Both the position numbers and the translations under genes were made by a program. From contig NZ_JAUXZY010000004.1 of assembly GCF_030693775.1 (NCBI RefSeq), positions 744,001 through 808,000 of the forward strand: a DNA stretch of 64,000 nt. Direction: 5' to 3'. The stretch comes from Polynucleobacter sp. (GTDB lineage: Bacteria > Pseudomonadota > Gammaproteobacteria > Burkholderiales > Burkholderiaceae). Below the pieces are notes generated by a model, which was not told where the DNA came from, ran no database searches, and saw only the letters and a list, made by a program, of their open reading frames with translations. Shown in pieces: positions 16,608 to 25,757 of the stretch; position 1 is the stretch's first letter, and every line of letters starts with the position of its first letter.

Positions 16608-17260
16608 TGGCTGACGGATTCCTTGGCCGCTGGTCGCGTCGCAAAGCAGGTCTAGAGCCCGAAGGGCTCGATGGTTCCGCGCCGGAGTTAAAGCCGAAGA
16701 CAGCACCAAATGCTGTCCCGCATGATAAGCAGACCATTGAGAGTACATCCGCCCCAGCAGAAGAAGAGATCCTGCCGCCCACCCTCGAAGATGCTGAATC
16801 GATCGACCGTTTTGCGCCGGACTTTTCAGCCTTCATGAAGCCCAATGTCGATCCAGCAGTGCAACAAGCAGCGATGAAAAAATTGTTTTCCGATCCCCAT
16901 TTCAACATCATGGATCGGTTGGACATTTACATAGACGATTACTCCATTCCGGACCCGATCCCGATGGAGATGCTCAAACGCATGGTGCAGTCCGAATCCC
17001 TCGGTTTATTTAGAAAGTTTGAAGATGGGCCAGGCTCTAAGGTTCTCGCGGAGTCGAAAGAGGAAAAAGAGGAAAAAGCCCTTGAGCCAGAGCCATCTGC
17101 ATCAGCTGCAGCAGCAGAGCCCGATCTCGCTGAAATCCCCGATGCTTCTGCGGGTAATGTCACAATCCCTCAAGATGAGATCAAGGTTGATGTCCCCAAT
17201 TCAGATCTTGATCAAACGGTAGCATCCCTAAATATAGTGCCTGAACAGAAAATAAAATAA
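16607..17260 (+). CDS. DUF3306 protein, formate dehydrogenase operon
   Basis: A 217-residue protein with the DUF3306 pattern: an N-terminal FLGRWSRRKAG, a central conserved block around FAPDFSAFMKPNVD and LDIYIDDYS (residues 75-115), and an acidic, low-complexity C-terminal tail rich in Glu, Ala and Pro. No catalytic residue is evident. It starts on the DUF3305 stop and stops on the ferredoxin start (TAATG in both cases), so the three genes are translated together. A chaperone or scaffold role in dehydrogenase maturation is an inference. Confidence 0.85.
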   Translation: MADGFLGRWSRRKAGLEPEGLDGSAPELKPKTAPNAVPHDKQTIESTSAPAEEEILPPTLEDAESIDRFAPDFSAFMKPNVDPAVQQAAMKKLFSDPHFNIMDRLDIYIDDYSIPDPIPMEMLKRMVQSESLGLFRKFEDGPGSKVLAESKEEKEEKALEPEPSASAAAAEPDLAEIPDASAGNVTIPQDEIKVDVPNSDLDQTVASLNIVPEQKIK

Positions 17261-19356
17261 TGACCCAAAAGCTCATTTGCGATTGCAATCGCACCATGCC
17301 ACTGGATGCAAAAGCCTTAGGCACTCCTGTGCATACCGCCTTGTGTCGCCAGGAGGTGGGTTCATTTTTAAAGGCGCTGGATGGGTCGGAGTCGATTTTG
17401 GTGGCATGCACACAAGAGCGTGGTTTGTTTTCAGAGTTGGCGATGCAATCCGAAAAGCCTCTGGTTGCGCCATTGCGTTTTGTTAATATTCGAGAGCTTG
17501 CCGGCTGGACTCAAGAAGCCGAAAAATCCACTCCTAAGATCGCCGCATTATTAGCGCTCGCGGATGTGCCAGAAGCTGACCCGGTTCCGGTAGTGGACTA
17601 TCAAAGCCATGGTCGTTTGATCATTATTGGACCTGGTGCCGAGGCCTTACTATGGGCTGAAAAACTACATACCCAATTAAACGTATCGGTACTGTGCACG
17701 GAGTCAGGCGCGCTGCCCAGTACGCGGGAGTATCCGATTTACAGTGGCCAGGTTAGCAAGGTGGAGGGCTACCTCGGTAACTTCACCGTCGATTGGGACT
17801 TAAAAAACCCAATCGATCCAGAGATGTGTACCCGGTGTGGTGCTTGCGTTACCGCTTGCCCAGAAAATGCGATTGACGATTCGTTTCAGATTGATATGGA
17901 TCGATGCAAATCGCATCGTGCTTGTATCACTGCGTGCGCGGGCATCGGTGCAATTAATTTTGATCGAGTTGAAGTTAATCGAAGTGTCGAGTGCGATTTG
18001 ATTTTAGATTTGCGCCCCGATGCGCAAATGCGTATGAGTCAAACACCGCAAGGCTACTTTGCCCCTGGCGCAGATCCCTTTGCGCAATCCTTAATTGCTA
18101 GCCAACTCATCACTATGGTCGGTGAGTTTGAGAAGCCAAAGTACTTCGCCTATAACGAGAAAATTTGCGCGCACGGTCGCAATGGCAAAGTGGGATGCAG
18201 TGCCTGCATTGATGTTTGCTCTACCGGTGCGATTGGGTCTCTATTTAAAAATGGTCAAGGTCAAGTTGAGGTTAATCCCAACTTATGCATGGGCTGCGGC
18301 GCCTGCGCTACGGTTTGCCCATCGGGTGCAATGCGTTACAACTACCCCAGCGTATCGCATCAAGGTAAACAATTAAAAGCCCTGATCACGGCATACAGTG
18401 ATGCAAACAGTAAATCCAAATCGCCCCAGCTGGCACCTACACTCTTATTGCATAGCTTAGAGGCGGGCGCCGAGGTCTTGGATCGACTGGGTAGGGCGGC
18501 TCACTTAAATCCAAAACGGGTTGAGGGACTTCCTGCTTTCGTTGTTCCCATGGGCATTGAGCACATTGCATCGACGGGGCTTGATCTCTGGTTGGGCTCC
18601 CTGGCATACGGATTTGGCGAGGTCGTGTTATTGCTTAGCGGCGATGAGGACCCTTCTTACCGCGCGGCTCTAGAAGAGCAGGCCGACTTAGCGAATGCGA
18701 TGTTGGCGGCGTATCAGTTTCCGGGTGCGCGCGTACAGCTGGTTGCGATGGCGAATAAAGATGATTTACCTGGCGTATCGAGTGCCATGGGACGCTTGCG
18801 TCAGCGCGGTGCTCTCCAGGCTATTGGCAAGCCAGCCGTTTTTGCGTTTTCGAACCAGAAACGCGAAACCTTAGAGGCGACCTTGGAGCACTTTCAAAAA
18901 CAAGCTCCAGCACCATTGCCGGTAGAAGGTAAGCCTCTGCCTAGCTCATCGCCACTTGGCGCGATTCAAATCAATACAACGGCCTGTACCTTGTGCATAT
19001 CCTGCGTTGGCGCTTGCCCAGAAGGCGCTATTTTGGATAATCCGGATGCACCGCAGCTCTCCTTTATTGAGAAGCAGTGCGTGCAGTGCGGCTTATGCGT
19101 ACAAACGTGCCCAGAATCGGCCATCACCTTACAGCCCCGGATAGCAACTGTTGAGCAGCGCAAAGAAAAAGTATTGCTGAACGAAACCAAGCCCTTTCAT
19201 TGCATTAGCTGCGGTAAAGCCTTTGGCACCCTCAAGTTAGTCGAGTTAATGCTAGGTAAATTGGCTTTGCACGATGCCTTTTCTGGCGAAGCCTTAGAGC
19301 GCCTCAAAATGTGTAGTGATTGCCGAGTAGTCGATATGATGAAGAAAGAACTATGA
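17260..19356 (+). CDS. Multi-cluster 4Fe-4S protein of the formate dehydrogenase operon
   Basis: A 698-residue cytoplasmic protein with several ferredoxin motifs in order: CTRCGACVTACPENAI (about 192), CKSHRACITAC (about 215), CSACIDVCSTGAI (about 312), CMGCGACATVCPSGAM (about 346), CTLCISCVGACPEGAI (about 577) and CVQCGLCVQTCPESAI (about 608). A C-terminal pair of Cys-x2-Cys elements (CISC and CSDC) follows. Homologues accompany FDH3 operons. It may pass electrons to or from the dehydrogenase or take part in its assembly; which one cannot be told. The stop overlaps the chaperone start (ATGA). Confidence 0.88.
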   Translation: MTQKLICDCNRTMPLDAKALGTPVHTALCRQEVGSFLKALDGSESILVACTQERGLFSELAMQSEKPLVAPLRFVNIRELAGWTQEAEKSTPKIAALLALADVPEADPVPVVDYQSHGRLIIIGPGAEALLWAEKLHTQLNVSVLCTESGALPSTREYPIYSGQVSKVEGYLGNFTVDWDLKNPIDPEMCTRCGACVTACPENAIDDSFQIDMDRCKSHRACITACAGIGAINFDRVEVNRSVECDLILDLRPDAQMRMSQTPQGYFAPGADPFAQSLIASQLITMVGEFEKPKYFAYNEKICAHGRNGKVGCSACIDVCSTGAIGSLFKNGQGQVEVNPNLCMGCGACATVCPSGAMRYNYPSVSHQGKQLKALITAYSDANSKSKSPQLAPTLLLHSLEAGAEVLDRLGRAAHLNPKRVEGLPAFVVPMGIEHIASTGLDLWLGSLAYGFGEVVLLLSGDEDPSYRAALEEQADLANAMLAAYQFPGARVQLVAMANKDDLPGVSSAMGRLRQRGALQAIGKPAVFAFSNQKRETLEATLEHFQKQAPAPLPVEGKPLPSSSPLGAIQINTTACTLCISCVGACPEGAILDNPDAPQLSFIEKQCVQCGLCVQTCPESAITLQPRIATVEQRKEKVLLNETKPFHCISCGKAFGTLKLVELMLGKLALHDAFSGEALERLKMCSDCRVVDMMKKEL

Positions 19357-20006
19357 GCGATTCAATCAAGCCAAGTGCTACAGAGCAGGCGCCAACTGAG
19401 GTTGGCAATATCGGTATAGCGGAGGATTTGGCAAGAGCCGACTTGTACGGTCTCTTAGCTGCGCTTTACTTAAAAGCACCCGAGCAGGAATTCTTAGATT
19501 TAATTACTGCCTCAGCCCCCCAAGAGCAGTCCCTCAGTGAGGTCTCGCCCTTATTGGGTGTTTGGCTCAATTTAATCTCAGCAGCAAGGGACAGCACTGC
19601 GAGCGATTGGAATGCGGAATATGCATCCGAGTTCATGGGTGTGGGTAGACCCAATCTTTTTTTAAATAGCTCGTTTTATTTGGCAGGCCATTTAAACGAA
19701 AAACCCTTGGTCGAAGTAAGGCGAGCCTTGGCTGAATTTGGCCTTGAGTCTTCTGAGGATGTAACTGAAACCGAAGATCACGTATCGGCCTTGTTCGAAG
19801 TGATGCGCTACCTGATTGCAGGCGATGACGTCGAGATTTCTAACCTGACCAATCAACGGGTGTTTTTCAACGATCATATTCGGCCTTGGTATGACGATTT
19901 TTGCGATGCAATAGAAGCGAACCCAGAGACGCATTTATATCGCCCAGTTGCTGCATTGACCCGTGAATTTCTGGCGGTTGAGGGCCAAGCATTTGACATG
20001 ATGTGA
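19353..20006 (+). CDS. TorD/DmsD-family molybdoenzyme chaperone
   Basis: A 217-residue alpha-helical protein of the TorD/NarJ type, which binds the Tat signal and helps insert the pterin cofactor into the catalytic subunit. The family core is visible as LNSSFYLAGHL followed about 45 residues later by EDHVSALFEVMRYL, then FFNDHIRPWYDDFCDAI. I start it at 19353, where ATG overlaps the ferredoxin stop; the frame is open back to 19320 but without need. The client is presumably the Tat-dependent catalytic subunit encoded two genes downstream. Confidence 0.88.
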   Translation: MSDSIKPSATEQAPTEVGNIGIAEDLARADLYGLLAALYLKAPEQEFLDLITASAPQEQSLSEVSPLLGVWLNLISAARDSTASDWNAEYASEFMGVGRPNLFLNSSFYLAGHLNEKPLVEVRRALAEFGLESSEDVTETEDHVSALFEVMRYLIAGDDVEISNLTNQRVFFNDHIRPWYDDFCDAIEANPETHLYRPVAALTREFLAVEGQAFDMM

Positions 20007-20058
20007 ATTGCGCCCAGTTAGTAAGGGTATCTACTGAGCCTATATGCCTTGAGCAGGC

Positions 20059-20086
20059 TTCACAAAAGTCATAAAAGTACTACACT
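20059..20086 (+). promoter_or_regulatory. Possible internal sigma70-like promoter in the formate dehydrogenase operon
   Basis: TTCACA and TACACT are separated by 16 bases in the 127-base gap between the chaperone gene and the small Tat protein. This is the longest gap in the operon, so a second promoter for the structural genes is reasonable. Match to consensus is moderate. Confidence 0.25.
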
Positions 20087-20133
20087 GATTAATAGAAAAA
20101 GTCGCATATACACGTCCAACCATTGGAGTTCAC

Positions 20134-20355
20134 ATGAGCACAAAAACAAAGCCACTTTCAAGTCCAGCCACAACTGCTTCACGCAGAAAATTTTTCATCA
20201 GTGCTGGTGCTACAGTCGGTGCGGTTGCCGTTGTTTCGCAAACACCCATGGGCAAAGCCATTATTCAAGAGGTGGGTAGCACGGTAGAAGGTAAGAAAGA
20301 CGGCTACCAACTTACAGCCCACGTACGCAAGTATTACGAAACAACCTTAATTTAG
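20134..20355 (+). CDS. Small Tat-signal protein of formate dehydrogenase operon
   Basis: A 73-residue protein with a twin-arginine signal (SRRKFFISAGATVGAVAVV) close to the N-terminus and a short tail ending in HVRKYYETTLI. It matches the small Tat targets that regularly precede the catalytic subunit in FDH3 operons. The function is not established; an assembly factor or a small extra subunit is possible. A good ribosome-binding site (TGGAG) lies 7 bases upstream of the ATG. Nothing besides the signal and the conserved C-terminal tyrosines is recognisable. Confidence 0.85.
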   Translation: MSTKTKPLSSPATTASRRKFFISAGATVGAVAVVSQTPMGKAIIQEVGSTVEGKKDGYQLTAHVRKYYETTLI

Positions 20356-20404
20356 TTTTAACCGACCCTTACTCTAAAAATATAAAACCCCTCAGGAGCA
20401 TCAG

Positions 20405-23395
20405 ATGAGTCTGATTCGTAAAAATCCAGTAAACACAACGACCCGCTCGGTACCGGTATCGAACTTAATTGGGAGTTTGTCGCGAGGTCTTAAGGCGGCA
20501 GTTCCAACTATGGATCGCCGAACCTTCTTGAAGCGCTCCGGAATTGGGGTTGGCGCTGGAATTGCAGTAAGCCAGCTAAATCTAGTGCAAAAAGCAAGCG
20601 CAGCCGACCCAAGCAAAGCAATGCTGGATGGCAAGGGCAAGATTGAAGTAAAACGAACCGTTTGTACCCATTGTTCCGTTGGCTGCGCCAGCGATGCAAC
20701 GGTCGAGAATGGCGTTTGGGTTCGTCAAGACCCGGTATTTGATTCCCCCATCAATATGGGCGGCCAGTGCGCCAAGGGCGCTGCATTGCGTGAGCATGGC
20801 CATGGCGACTACCGTTTGCGTTACCCCATGAAATTGATCGACGGCAAATACCAGCGCATTACCTGGGACCAGGCCCTCGACGAAATTACCGCCAAGATGA
20901 AAGATCTTCGCGCCAAGTACACCCCTGACTCCTTGTACTTCATTGGCTCGTCCAAGTTTAATAACGAGCAAGCCTATTTGCTGCGTAAGTGGGTGTCCTT
21001 CTTCGGCACCAACAATACCGACCACCAGGCGCGTATCTGCCACTCCACCACGGTTGCTGGTGTTGCCAACACCTGGGGCTATGGTGCGATGACCAATAGC
21101 TACAACGACATGATGAACTCCAAGGCAGCGCTGTACATCGGCTCGAATGCCGCTGAAGCGCATCCTGTCTCCATGGTGCACATGCTGCACGCTAAAGAAA
21201 ACGGCTGCAAGTTGATCGTGGTTGACCCACGCTATACCCGTACCGCTGCCAAGTCAGATCAATATGTTCGCATTCGTTCAGGCTCGGATATTCCATTCCT
21301 GTTTGGCGTTCTGTACCACGTATTTGCGAACGGCTGGGAAGATAAGAAGTACATCAATGACCGCGTATTCGGCATGGATGACATTCGCAAAGAGGTAATG
21401 GAAAAGTGGACTCCTGCTGCGGTTGAAGAGGCATGCGGCGTTCCTGAGGCGCAGGTATACAAAGTGGCGCAAACCATGGCCATGAATCGCCCCAGCACCA
21501 TTGTCTGGTGTATGGGTCAAACTCAGCACACCATCGGTAACGCCATGGTTCGTGCATCCTGCATCTTGCAATTGGCATTAGGCAACATCGGCAAGTCCGG
21601 CGGCGGTGCAAACATTTTCCGCGGTCACGATAACGTGCAAGGTGCTACTGACGTTGGTCCTAATCCGGATTCATTGCCTGGCTACTATGGCTTGGCTGCC
21701 GGATCATGGAAGCACTACGCTACCGTCTGGGGTGTGGATTACGAGTGGATTAAAGGCCGCTACGCTCCAAACATGATGGAAAAGTCGGGTACAACTGTCT
21801 CGCGCTGGATCGATGCTGTGCTAGAAAATCCGGACATGATTGACCAAGAAACTGCAGTCAAAGGCGTGTTCTTCTGGGGTCATGCGCCAAATTCGCAGAC
21901 ACGCGGTTTAGACATGAAGCGCGCCATGAATAAATTGGATTTATTGGTTGTCGTTGACCCATATCCAAGTGCAACAGCGGCGATGGCTGCGATGCCAGCG
22001 GCTAAAGGCGAAGAGGTTAACAAAAACCGCGCCGTGTACTTGTTGCCAGCATGTACGCAGTTTGAAACCACCGGATCGGTTACGGCGTCCAATCGCTCGA
22101 TTCAGTGGCGTGAAAAAGTTATCGATCCATTGTTTGAATCGGTACCCGACCACGTCATCATGCAAGAGTTTGCAAATCGTCTTGGCTTTGGCAAAGAACT
22201 GTCTGTTAACTACAAGGTGACCGACGCTAAGTACGCTGGAAAAAATTGGCAAGAGCCCGAAATTGAATCCATCCTCCGCGAAATCAATCGTGCTGTTTGG
22301 ACCATCGGTTACACAGGACAAACACCAGAGCGTCTCAAAGCCCATATGCGGATGATGAGCGTCTTTGATCCGAAGACGCTGAAGTCGCGTGGCGGTAAAG
22401 ATCCAGTTACGGGTTACGACACGACTGGCGACTATTTTGGATTGCCATGGCCATGCTTTGGTAATGCAGCCCTGAAGCACCCCGGTTCGCCCAATCTGTA
22501 TGACACCAGTAAGCATGTCATGGACGGTGGCGGCAACTTCCGCGCTAACTTTGGTGTAGAAAAAGATGGCAAGAGCTTGCTGGCTGCAGATGGTTCTTAC
22601 TCGAAAGGCGCTGACATTAAGACCGGCTACCCTGAGTTTGACCACGTGCTGATGAAAAAATTGGGATGGTGGAGTGAGCTTACGGAAGCTGAGCAAAAAG
22701 CAGCTGAGGGTAAAAACTGGAAGACCGATTTATCAGGCGGCATTATTCGCGTTGCCATGAAAAACCACGGTTGCCATCCCTTCGGCAATGCGAAGGCGAG
22801 GGCGGTGGTATGGAACTTCCCAGATCCAGTGCCGCAGCACCGTGAGGCGCTTTACAGTACTCGCCCTGATTTAGTGGCGAAGTACCCAGCGTCTGCTGAC
22901 CGTAAAACTTTCTGGCGTTTGCCAACCCTTTACAAGTCACTTCAGGACAAGAATATTGAAGATAAATTGGCGGATAAGTTCCCAATTATTCTCACTTCAG
23001 GTCGTTTAGTTGAATATGAGGGCGGTGGTGAAGAGACCCGTTCGAATCCATGGCTGGCTGAGCTGCAACAAGAAAACTTTGTTGAGATCAATCCATCAGC
23101 AGCGGCAAAACGCGGCATTAAAAACTGGGACTACGTCTGGGTCAAATCACCTACAGGCGCCAAGATCAAGGTACGTGCAATGGTCACTGAGCGTGTTGGC
23201 CCAGATACTGCCTTTGTGCCATTCCACTTCTCTGGATGGTGGGAAGGTAAGGACTTATTGGAGTACTACCCTAAGGGCGCACATCCAATTGTTCGTGGTG
23301 AGGCTGTGAATACCGCAACAACCTACGGTTATGACAACGTAACGATGATGCAAGAAACCAAAACAACGATCTGTCAGATCGAAAAAGTGGCATAA
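20405..23395 (+). CDS. fdhA: Formate dehydrogenase catalytic (alpha) subunit, Mo/W-bis-MGD
   Basis: A 996-residue periplasmic catalytic subunit that oxidises formate to CO2. It has a Tat signal (DRRTFLKRSG, about residues 37-46), an N-terminal [4Fe-4S] motif (CTHCSVGC near residue 88, fourth Cys in GGQCAKG), and the DMSO-reductase-family core. The metal ligand is Cys212 in QARICHSTTVAG, encoded by TGC, so this is a cysteine and not a selenocysteine enzyme. Known FDH3-type enzymes can take tungsten or molybdenum; the tungstate-type importer genes downstream point to tungsten. It is flanked by its Tat companion and beta subunit. fdhD is not in the window. Confidence 0.96.
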   Translation: MSLIRKNPVNTTTRSVPVSNLIGSLSRGLKAAVPTMDRRTFLKRSGIGVGAGIAVSQLNLVQKASAADPSKAMLDGKGKIEVKRTVCTHCSVGCASDATVENGVWVRQDPVFDSPINMGGQCAKGAALREHGHGDYRLRYPMKLIDGKYQRITWDQALDEITAKMKDLRAKYTPDSLYFIGSSKFNNEQAYLLRKWVSFFGTNNTDHQARICHSTTVAGVANTWGYGAMTNSYNDMMNSKAALYIGSNAAEAHPVSMVHMLHAKENGCKLIVVDPRYTRTAAKSDQYVRIRSGSDIPFLFGVLYHVFANGWEDKKYINDRVFGMDDIRKEVMEKWTPAAVEEACGVPEAQVYKVAQTMAMNRPSTIVWCMGQTQHTIGNAMVRASCILQLALGNIGKSGGGANIFRGHDNVQGATDVGPNPDSLPGYYGLAAGSWKHYATVWGVDYEWIKGRYAPNMMEKSGTTVSRWIDAVLENPDMIDQETAVKGVFFWGHAPNSQTRGLDMKRAMNKLDLLVVVDPYPSATAAMAAMPAAKGEEVNKNRAVYLLPACTQFETTGSVTASNRSIQWREKVIDPLFESVPDHVIMQEFANRLGFGKELSVNYKVTDAKYAGKNWQEPEIESILREINRAVWTIGYTGQTPERLKAHMRMMSVFDPKTLKSRGGKDPVTGYDTTGDYFGLPWPCFGNAALKHPGSPNLYDTSKHVMDGGGNFRANFGVEKDGKSLLAADGSYSKGADIKTGYPEFDHVLMKKLGWWSELTEAEQKAAEGKNWKTDLSGGIIRVAMKNHGCHPFGNAKARAVVWNFPDPVPQHREALYSTRPDLVAKYPASADRKTFWRLPTLYKSLQDKNIEDKLADKFPIILTSGRLVEYEGGGEETRSNPWLAELQQENFVEINPSAAAKRGIKNWDYVWVKSPTGAKIKVRAMVTERVGPDTAFVPFHFSGWWEGKDLLEYYPKGAHPIVRGEAVNTATTYGYDNVTMMQETKTTICQIEKVA

Positions 23396-23423
23396 GCCCA
23401 ACCGCTAAAGTCAGGAGATCACA

Positions 23424-24071
23424 ATGGCACGAATGAAATTTATCTGCGACGCGGAACGGTGTATTGAATGCAACGGCTGCGTTACTGCTTGTAAAAACGA
23501 CAACGAAGTACCTTGGGGTGTTAATCGCCGCCGGGTTGTCACCATCAATGATGGTGTGATTGGGGCGGAGAAATCCATCTCAGTTGCCTGTATGCACTGC
23601 GCGGATGCGCCTTGCATGGCAGTTTGCCCGGTGGATTGCTTCTACCGCACCGACGAAGGTGTTGTGTTGCACGATAAGGACACTTGCATCGGTTGCGCTT
23701 ACTGCTCCTATGCTTGCCCATTTGGCGCGCCACAATTCCCAAGCACCGGTACCTTTGGTTTGCGGGGCAAGATGGACAAATGCACATTCTGTTCTGGCGG
23801 CCCAGAAGCCAACGGTAGCGTCGCTGAATTTGAAAAATATGGTCGTAACCGCTTAGCTGAAGGTAAGTTGCCTTTATGCGCTGAGATGTGTTCTACCAAG
23901 GCCTTGATTGGCGGTGACGGCGACGTGATTGCCGACATCTTCCGTGCGCGTGTAGTTAAACGTCAAACCGCAGGCAAAAATGCCGGTGCTGATGTGTTTG
24001 GCTGGACTACTGCATACGGACAGCCAGATAAAGCCGGCGCGAAGGCTGCTCCAAGTGGAGGCAAATTATGA
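23424..24071 (+). CDS. fdh3B: Formate dehydrogenase FDH3 beta subunit (4Fe-4S)
   Basis: A 215-residue electron-transfer subunit with four cysteine groups in the usual beta-subunit pattern: CIECNGCVTAC, CMHCADAPCMAVCPVDC, CIGCAYCSYACPFG and a final CTFC paired with CAEMC. These hold four [4Fe-4S] clusters that carry electrons from the catalytic subunit to the membrane cytochrome. There is no signal peptide, as expected if it is exported as a complex with the Tat-bearing alpha subunit. The C-terminus lacks a membrane anchor. Its stop overlaps the small lipoprotein start (ATGA). Confidence 0.94.
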   Translation: MARMKFICDAERCIECNGCVTACKNDNEVPWGVNRRRVVTINDGVIGAEKSISVACMHCADAPCMAVCPVDCFYRTDEGVVLHDKDTCIGCAYCSYACPFGAPQFPSTGTFGLRGKMDKCTFCSGGPEANGSVAEFEKYGRNRLAEGKLPLCAEMCSTKALIGGDGDVIADIFRARVVKRQTAGKNAGADVFGWTTAYGQPDKAGAKAAPSGGKL

Positions 24072-24301
24072 GAACCATTCGTACCGTAACTGCTGCACTG
24101 TTAGCTCTTGGCTTTTTAAGTGCCTGCAATAGCGAGCCGGGAACCTTGGCCCTGAATTCCAAACGGCCCGATATCGCTCCTTACATGGGAGCAGATAACG
24201 GCTTTATGGTTAAAGGTTGGAAACCAGGCGATGCCAAAAGTTGGCAAGAAGAAATTAATAAGCGCAATCAACAACAATCTGAGTACAGCAAAATCAAGTA
24301 A
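24068..24301 (+). CDS. Small lipoprotein in formate dehydrogenase operon
   Basis: A 77-residue protein with a lipobox (LGFLSAC, Cys at residue 19) and a short polar mature part containing YMGADNGFMVKGWKPGD. It is translationally coupled to the beta subunit gene and lies between it and the cytochrome b gene, so a structural or assembly role at the membrane is likely. I do not recognise a named family with certainty. The very short mature region (58 residues) argues against enzymatic activity. Confidence 0.8.
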   Translation: MRTIRTVTAALLALGFLSACNSEPGTLALNSKRPDIAPYMGADNGFMVKGWKPGDAKSWQEEINKRNQQQSEYSKIK

Positions 24302-24361
24302 TGGACTTTTTTACCCTTATTCGGAACACTAAATAACAGAATTGCTGTTGAGGAAATTCGC

Positions 24362-25429
24362 ATGAATCAATCTATTTGCGCAACACTCCGTCCATGGGCC
24401 TTAGCCACGGGATTGCTTTGCTCGGTTTTTGCTGGCACAAGCTTAGCTCAGCAAGCACCAGCCCCTGGCCAGCCCGCTACCTTGCCACAGGTCCAATCTG
24501 CCAACATCATGGATGTGGGCCGTGCTCCTGATGCCACCATTGAAGCGCAACGCAAAGCCGCACAAAACCAACCTGGAAATAGTGCGCCGATTTGGCGTAC
24601 GGTGAACAGTGATGCGGTCAATTACGTCAGTATTCCTGATAAGCAGGCGGGCGTACTGATTCAGAAATCGGGCCAGCAGTGGCGTTTGATCCGTAACGGC
24701 GTTATCACTGTTTACGGAGCTTGGCTACTTGCACTCGCCTCCGGCGGCATTTTGGCGGTCTTCGTGCTCAAAGGAAAAATCAAGCTGCATGAGCCAATGA
24801 CAGGCAAGAAAATCAAGCGCTTCACCACCCTTGAGCGAGTCAATCACTGGACAATGGCATTTAGCTTTATTGCCCTTGCCATTACTGGTTTGTTGATTCT
24901 GTACGGCAAGTACTTTGCGATTGATCTATTGGGCGCTAGCGCCTTTAGTGTCTTGTTGCTCGTCAGCAAGAATATCCACAACTTTGTTGGCCCATTGTTC
25001 ACGATCAGTTTGATTGCGTTTTTCCTCCAATTTGTAAAACGCAATATGCCTGAAAAAGGCGACTGGGAGTGGATCAAAACATTTGGAGGCATGTTCGGCG
25101 GCAAGCATGTACCAGCCAACTTCTTCAACCCAGGTGAAAAGTTTTGGTTTTGGTTTGGCATGGTCGTGCTCGGCGGATTAGTTTCCGCATCCGGTTGGGT
25201 TTTAGACATGATTGTTCCAGTTCCTGGCCTGGAGTACTGGCGCGGCACCATGCAGATATCGCATATCATTCATTCGGTAGGTGCATTACTTATCACCGCA
25301 ATGGCTTTTGGCCACATGTACATCGGTAGCATTGGAATGCAAGGTTCAATCGACGGCATGAAAACCGGCTATGTCGATGAGACTTGGGCAAAAGAACACC
25401 ACGAAGCTTGGTACCACAAAGTTAAATAA
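24362..25429 (+). CDS. fdhI: Formate dehydrogenase gamma subunit, cytochrome b556
   Basis: A 355-residue membrane subunit that anchors the complex and passes electrons to quinone. It has an N-terminal signal sequence (GTSLAQQAP), a periplasmic segment of about 90 residues, and then hydrophobic helices. Candidate haem-binding histidines lie in ERVNHWTMAF, KNIHNFVGP, QISHIIHSVG and FGHMYIG. The C-terminal EEHH-like tail (WAKEHHEAWY) is typical for this subunit. Its position after the beta and lipoprotein genes completes the respiratory complex. Confidence 0.93.
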   Translation: MNQSICATLRPWALATGLLCSVFAGTSLAQQAPAPGQPATLPQVQSANIMDVGRAPDATIEAQRKAAQNQPGNSAPIWRTVNSDAVNYVSIPDKQAGVLIQKSGQQWRLIRNGVITVYGAWLLALASGGILAVFVLKGKIKLHEPMTGKKIKRFTTLERVNHWTMAFSFIALAITGLLILYGKYFAIDLLGASAFSVLLLVSKNIHNFVGPLFTISLIAFFLQFVKRNMPEKGDWEWIKTFGGMFGGKHVPANFFNPGEKFWFWFGMVVLGGLVSASGWVLDMIVPVPGLEYWRGTMQISHIIHSVGALLITAMAFGHMYIGSIGMQGSIDGMKTGYVDETWAKEHHEAWYHKVK

Positions 25430-25439
25430 GGAATTGGCT

Positions 25440-25751
25440 ATGAAAAAGACCATCGCACTTCTCGCTTGCGCATTCACTGCAACTGGTGTGTTTGCAAAGT
25501 TACCAGCACCGACTCCAGAGCAGGCTGCAGCAGCAGAGTTGGCAAAAGCCAAAACGGCCTACGCCGGCAAAGTCAGTGCGTATCAATTGTGTATGTCTGA
25601 AAATGCCGTGGCGAACCGCTATAAGGCTCCAGGAACGCCTGCACCTGCGGCTTGTGTACAGCCGCCCCCATTTGTAGCGCCAACAACACAAGCTGCGGCA
25701 CCTGCTCCAGCAGCAGCGCCTGCTGCCGCTCCTGCGGCTGCAAAAAAGTAG
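25440..25751 (+). CDS. Small secreted Ala/Pro-rich protein at end of formate dehydrogenase operon
   Basis: A 103-residue protein with a cleavable signal peptide (MKKTIALLACAFTATGVFA) and a mature region that starts LPAPTPEQAAAAELAK. It contains two cysteines (QLCMSE and AACVQPP) and ends in an Ala/Pro repeat tail. The start at 25440 has GGAATTGG upstream; the frame is open back into fdhI but without support. It lies 10 bases after the gamma subunit. No family or function is recognised; it could be a periplasmic partner of the complex or simply ride on the operon. Confidence 0.72.
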   Translation: MKKTIALLACAFTATGVFAKLPAPTPEQAAAAELAKAKTAYAGKVSAYQLCMSENAVANRYKAPGTPAPAACVQPPPFVAPTTQAAAPAPAAAPAAAPAAAKK

Positions 25752-25757
25752 GGTGAT

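Noticed and set aside
20405..23395. Selenocysteine in the formate dehydrogenase catalytic subunit
   Set aside because: The codon at the ligand position is TGC (residue 212), and the frame has no in-frame TGA.
22000..24000. Minus-strand open frames over 200 codons antisense to the formate dehydrogenase genes
   Set aside because: The plus-strand proteins are unambiguous, and the antisense frames lack ribosome-binding sites and show no recognisable motifs.
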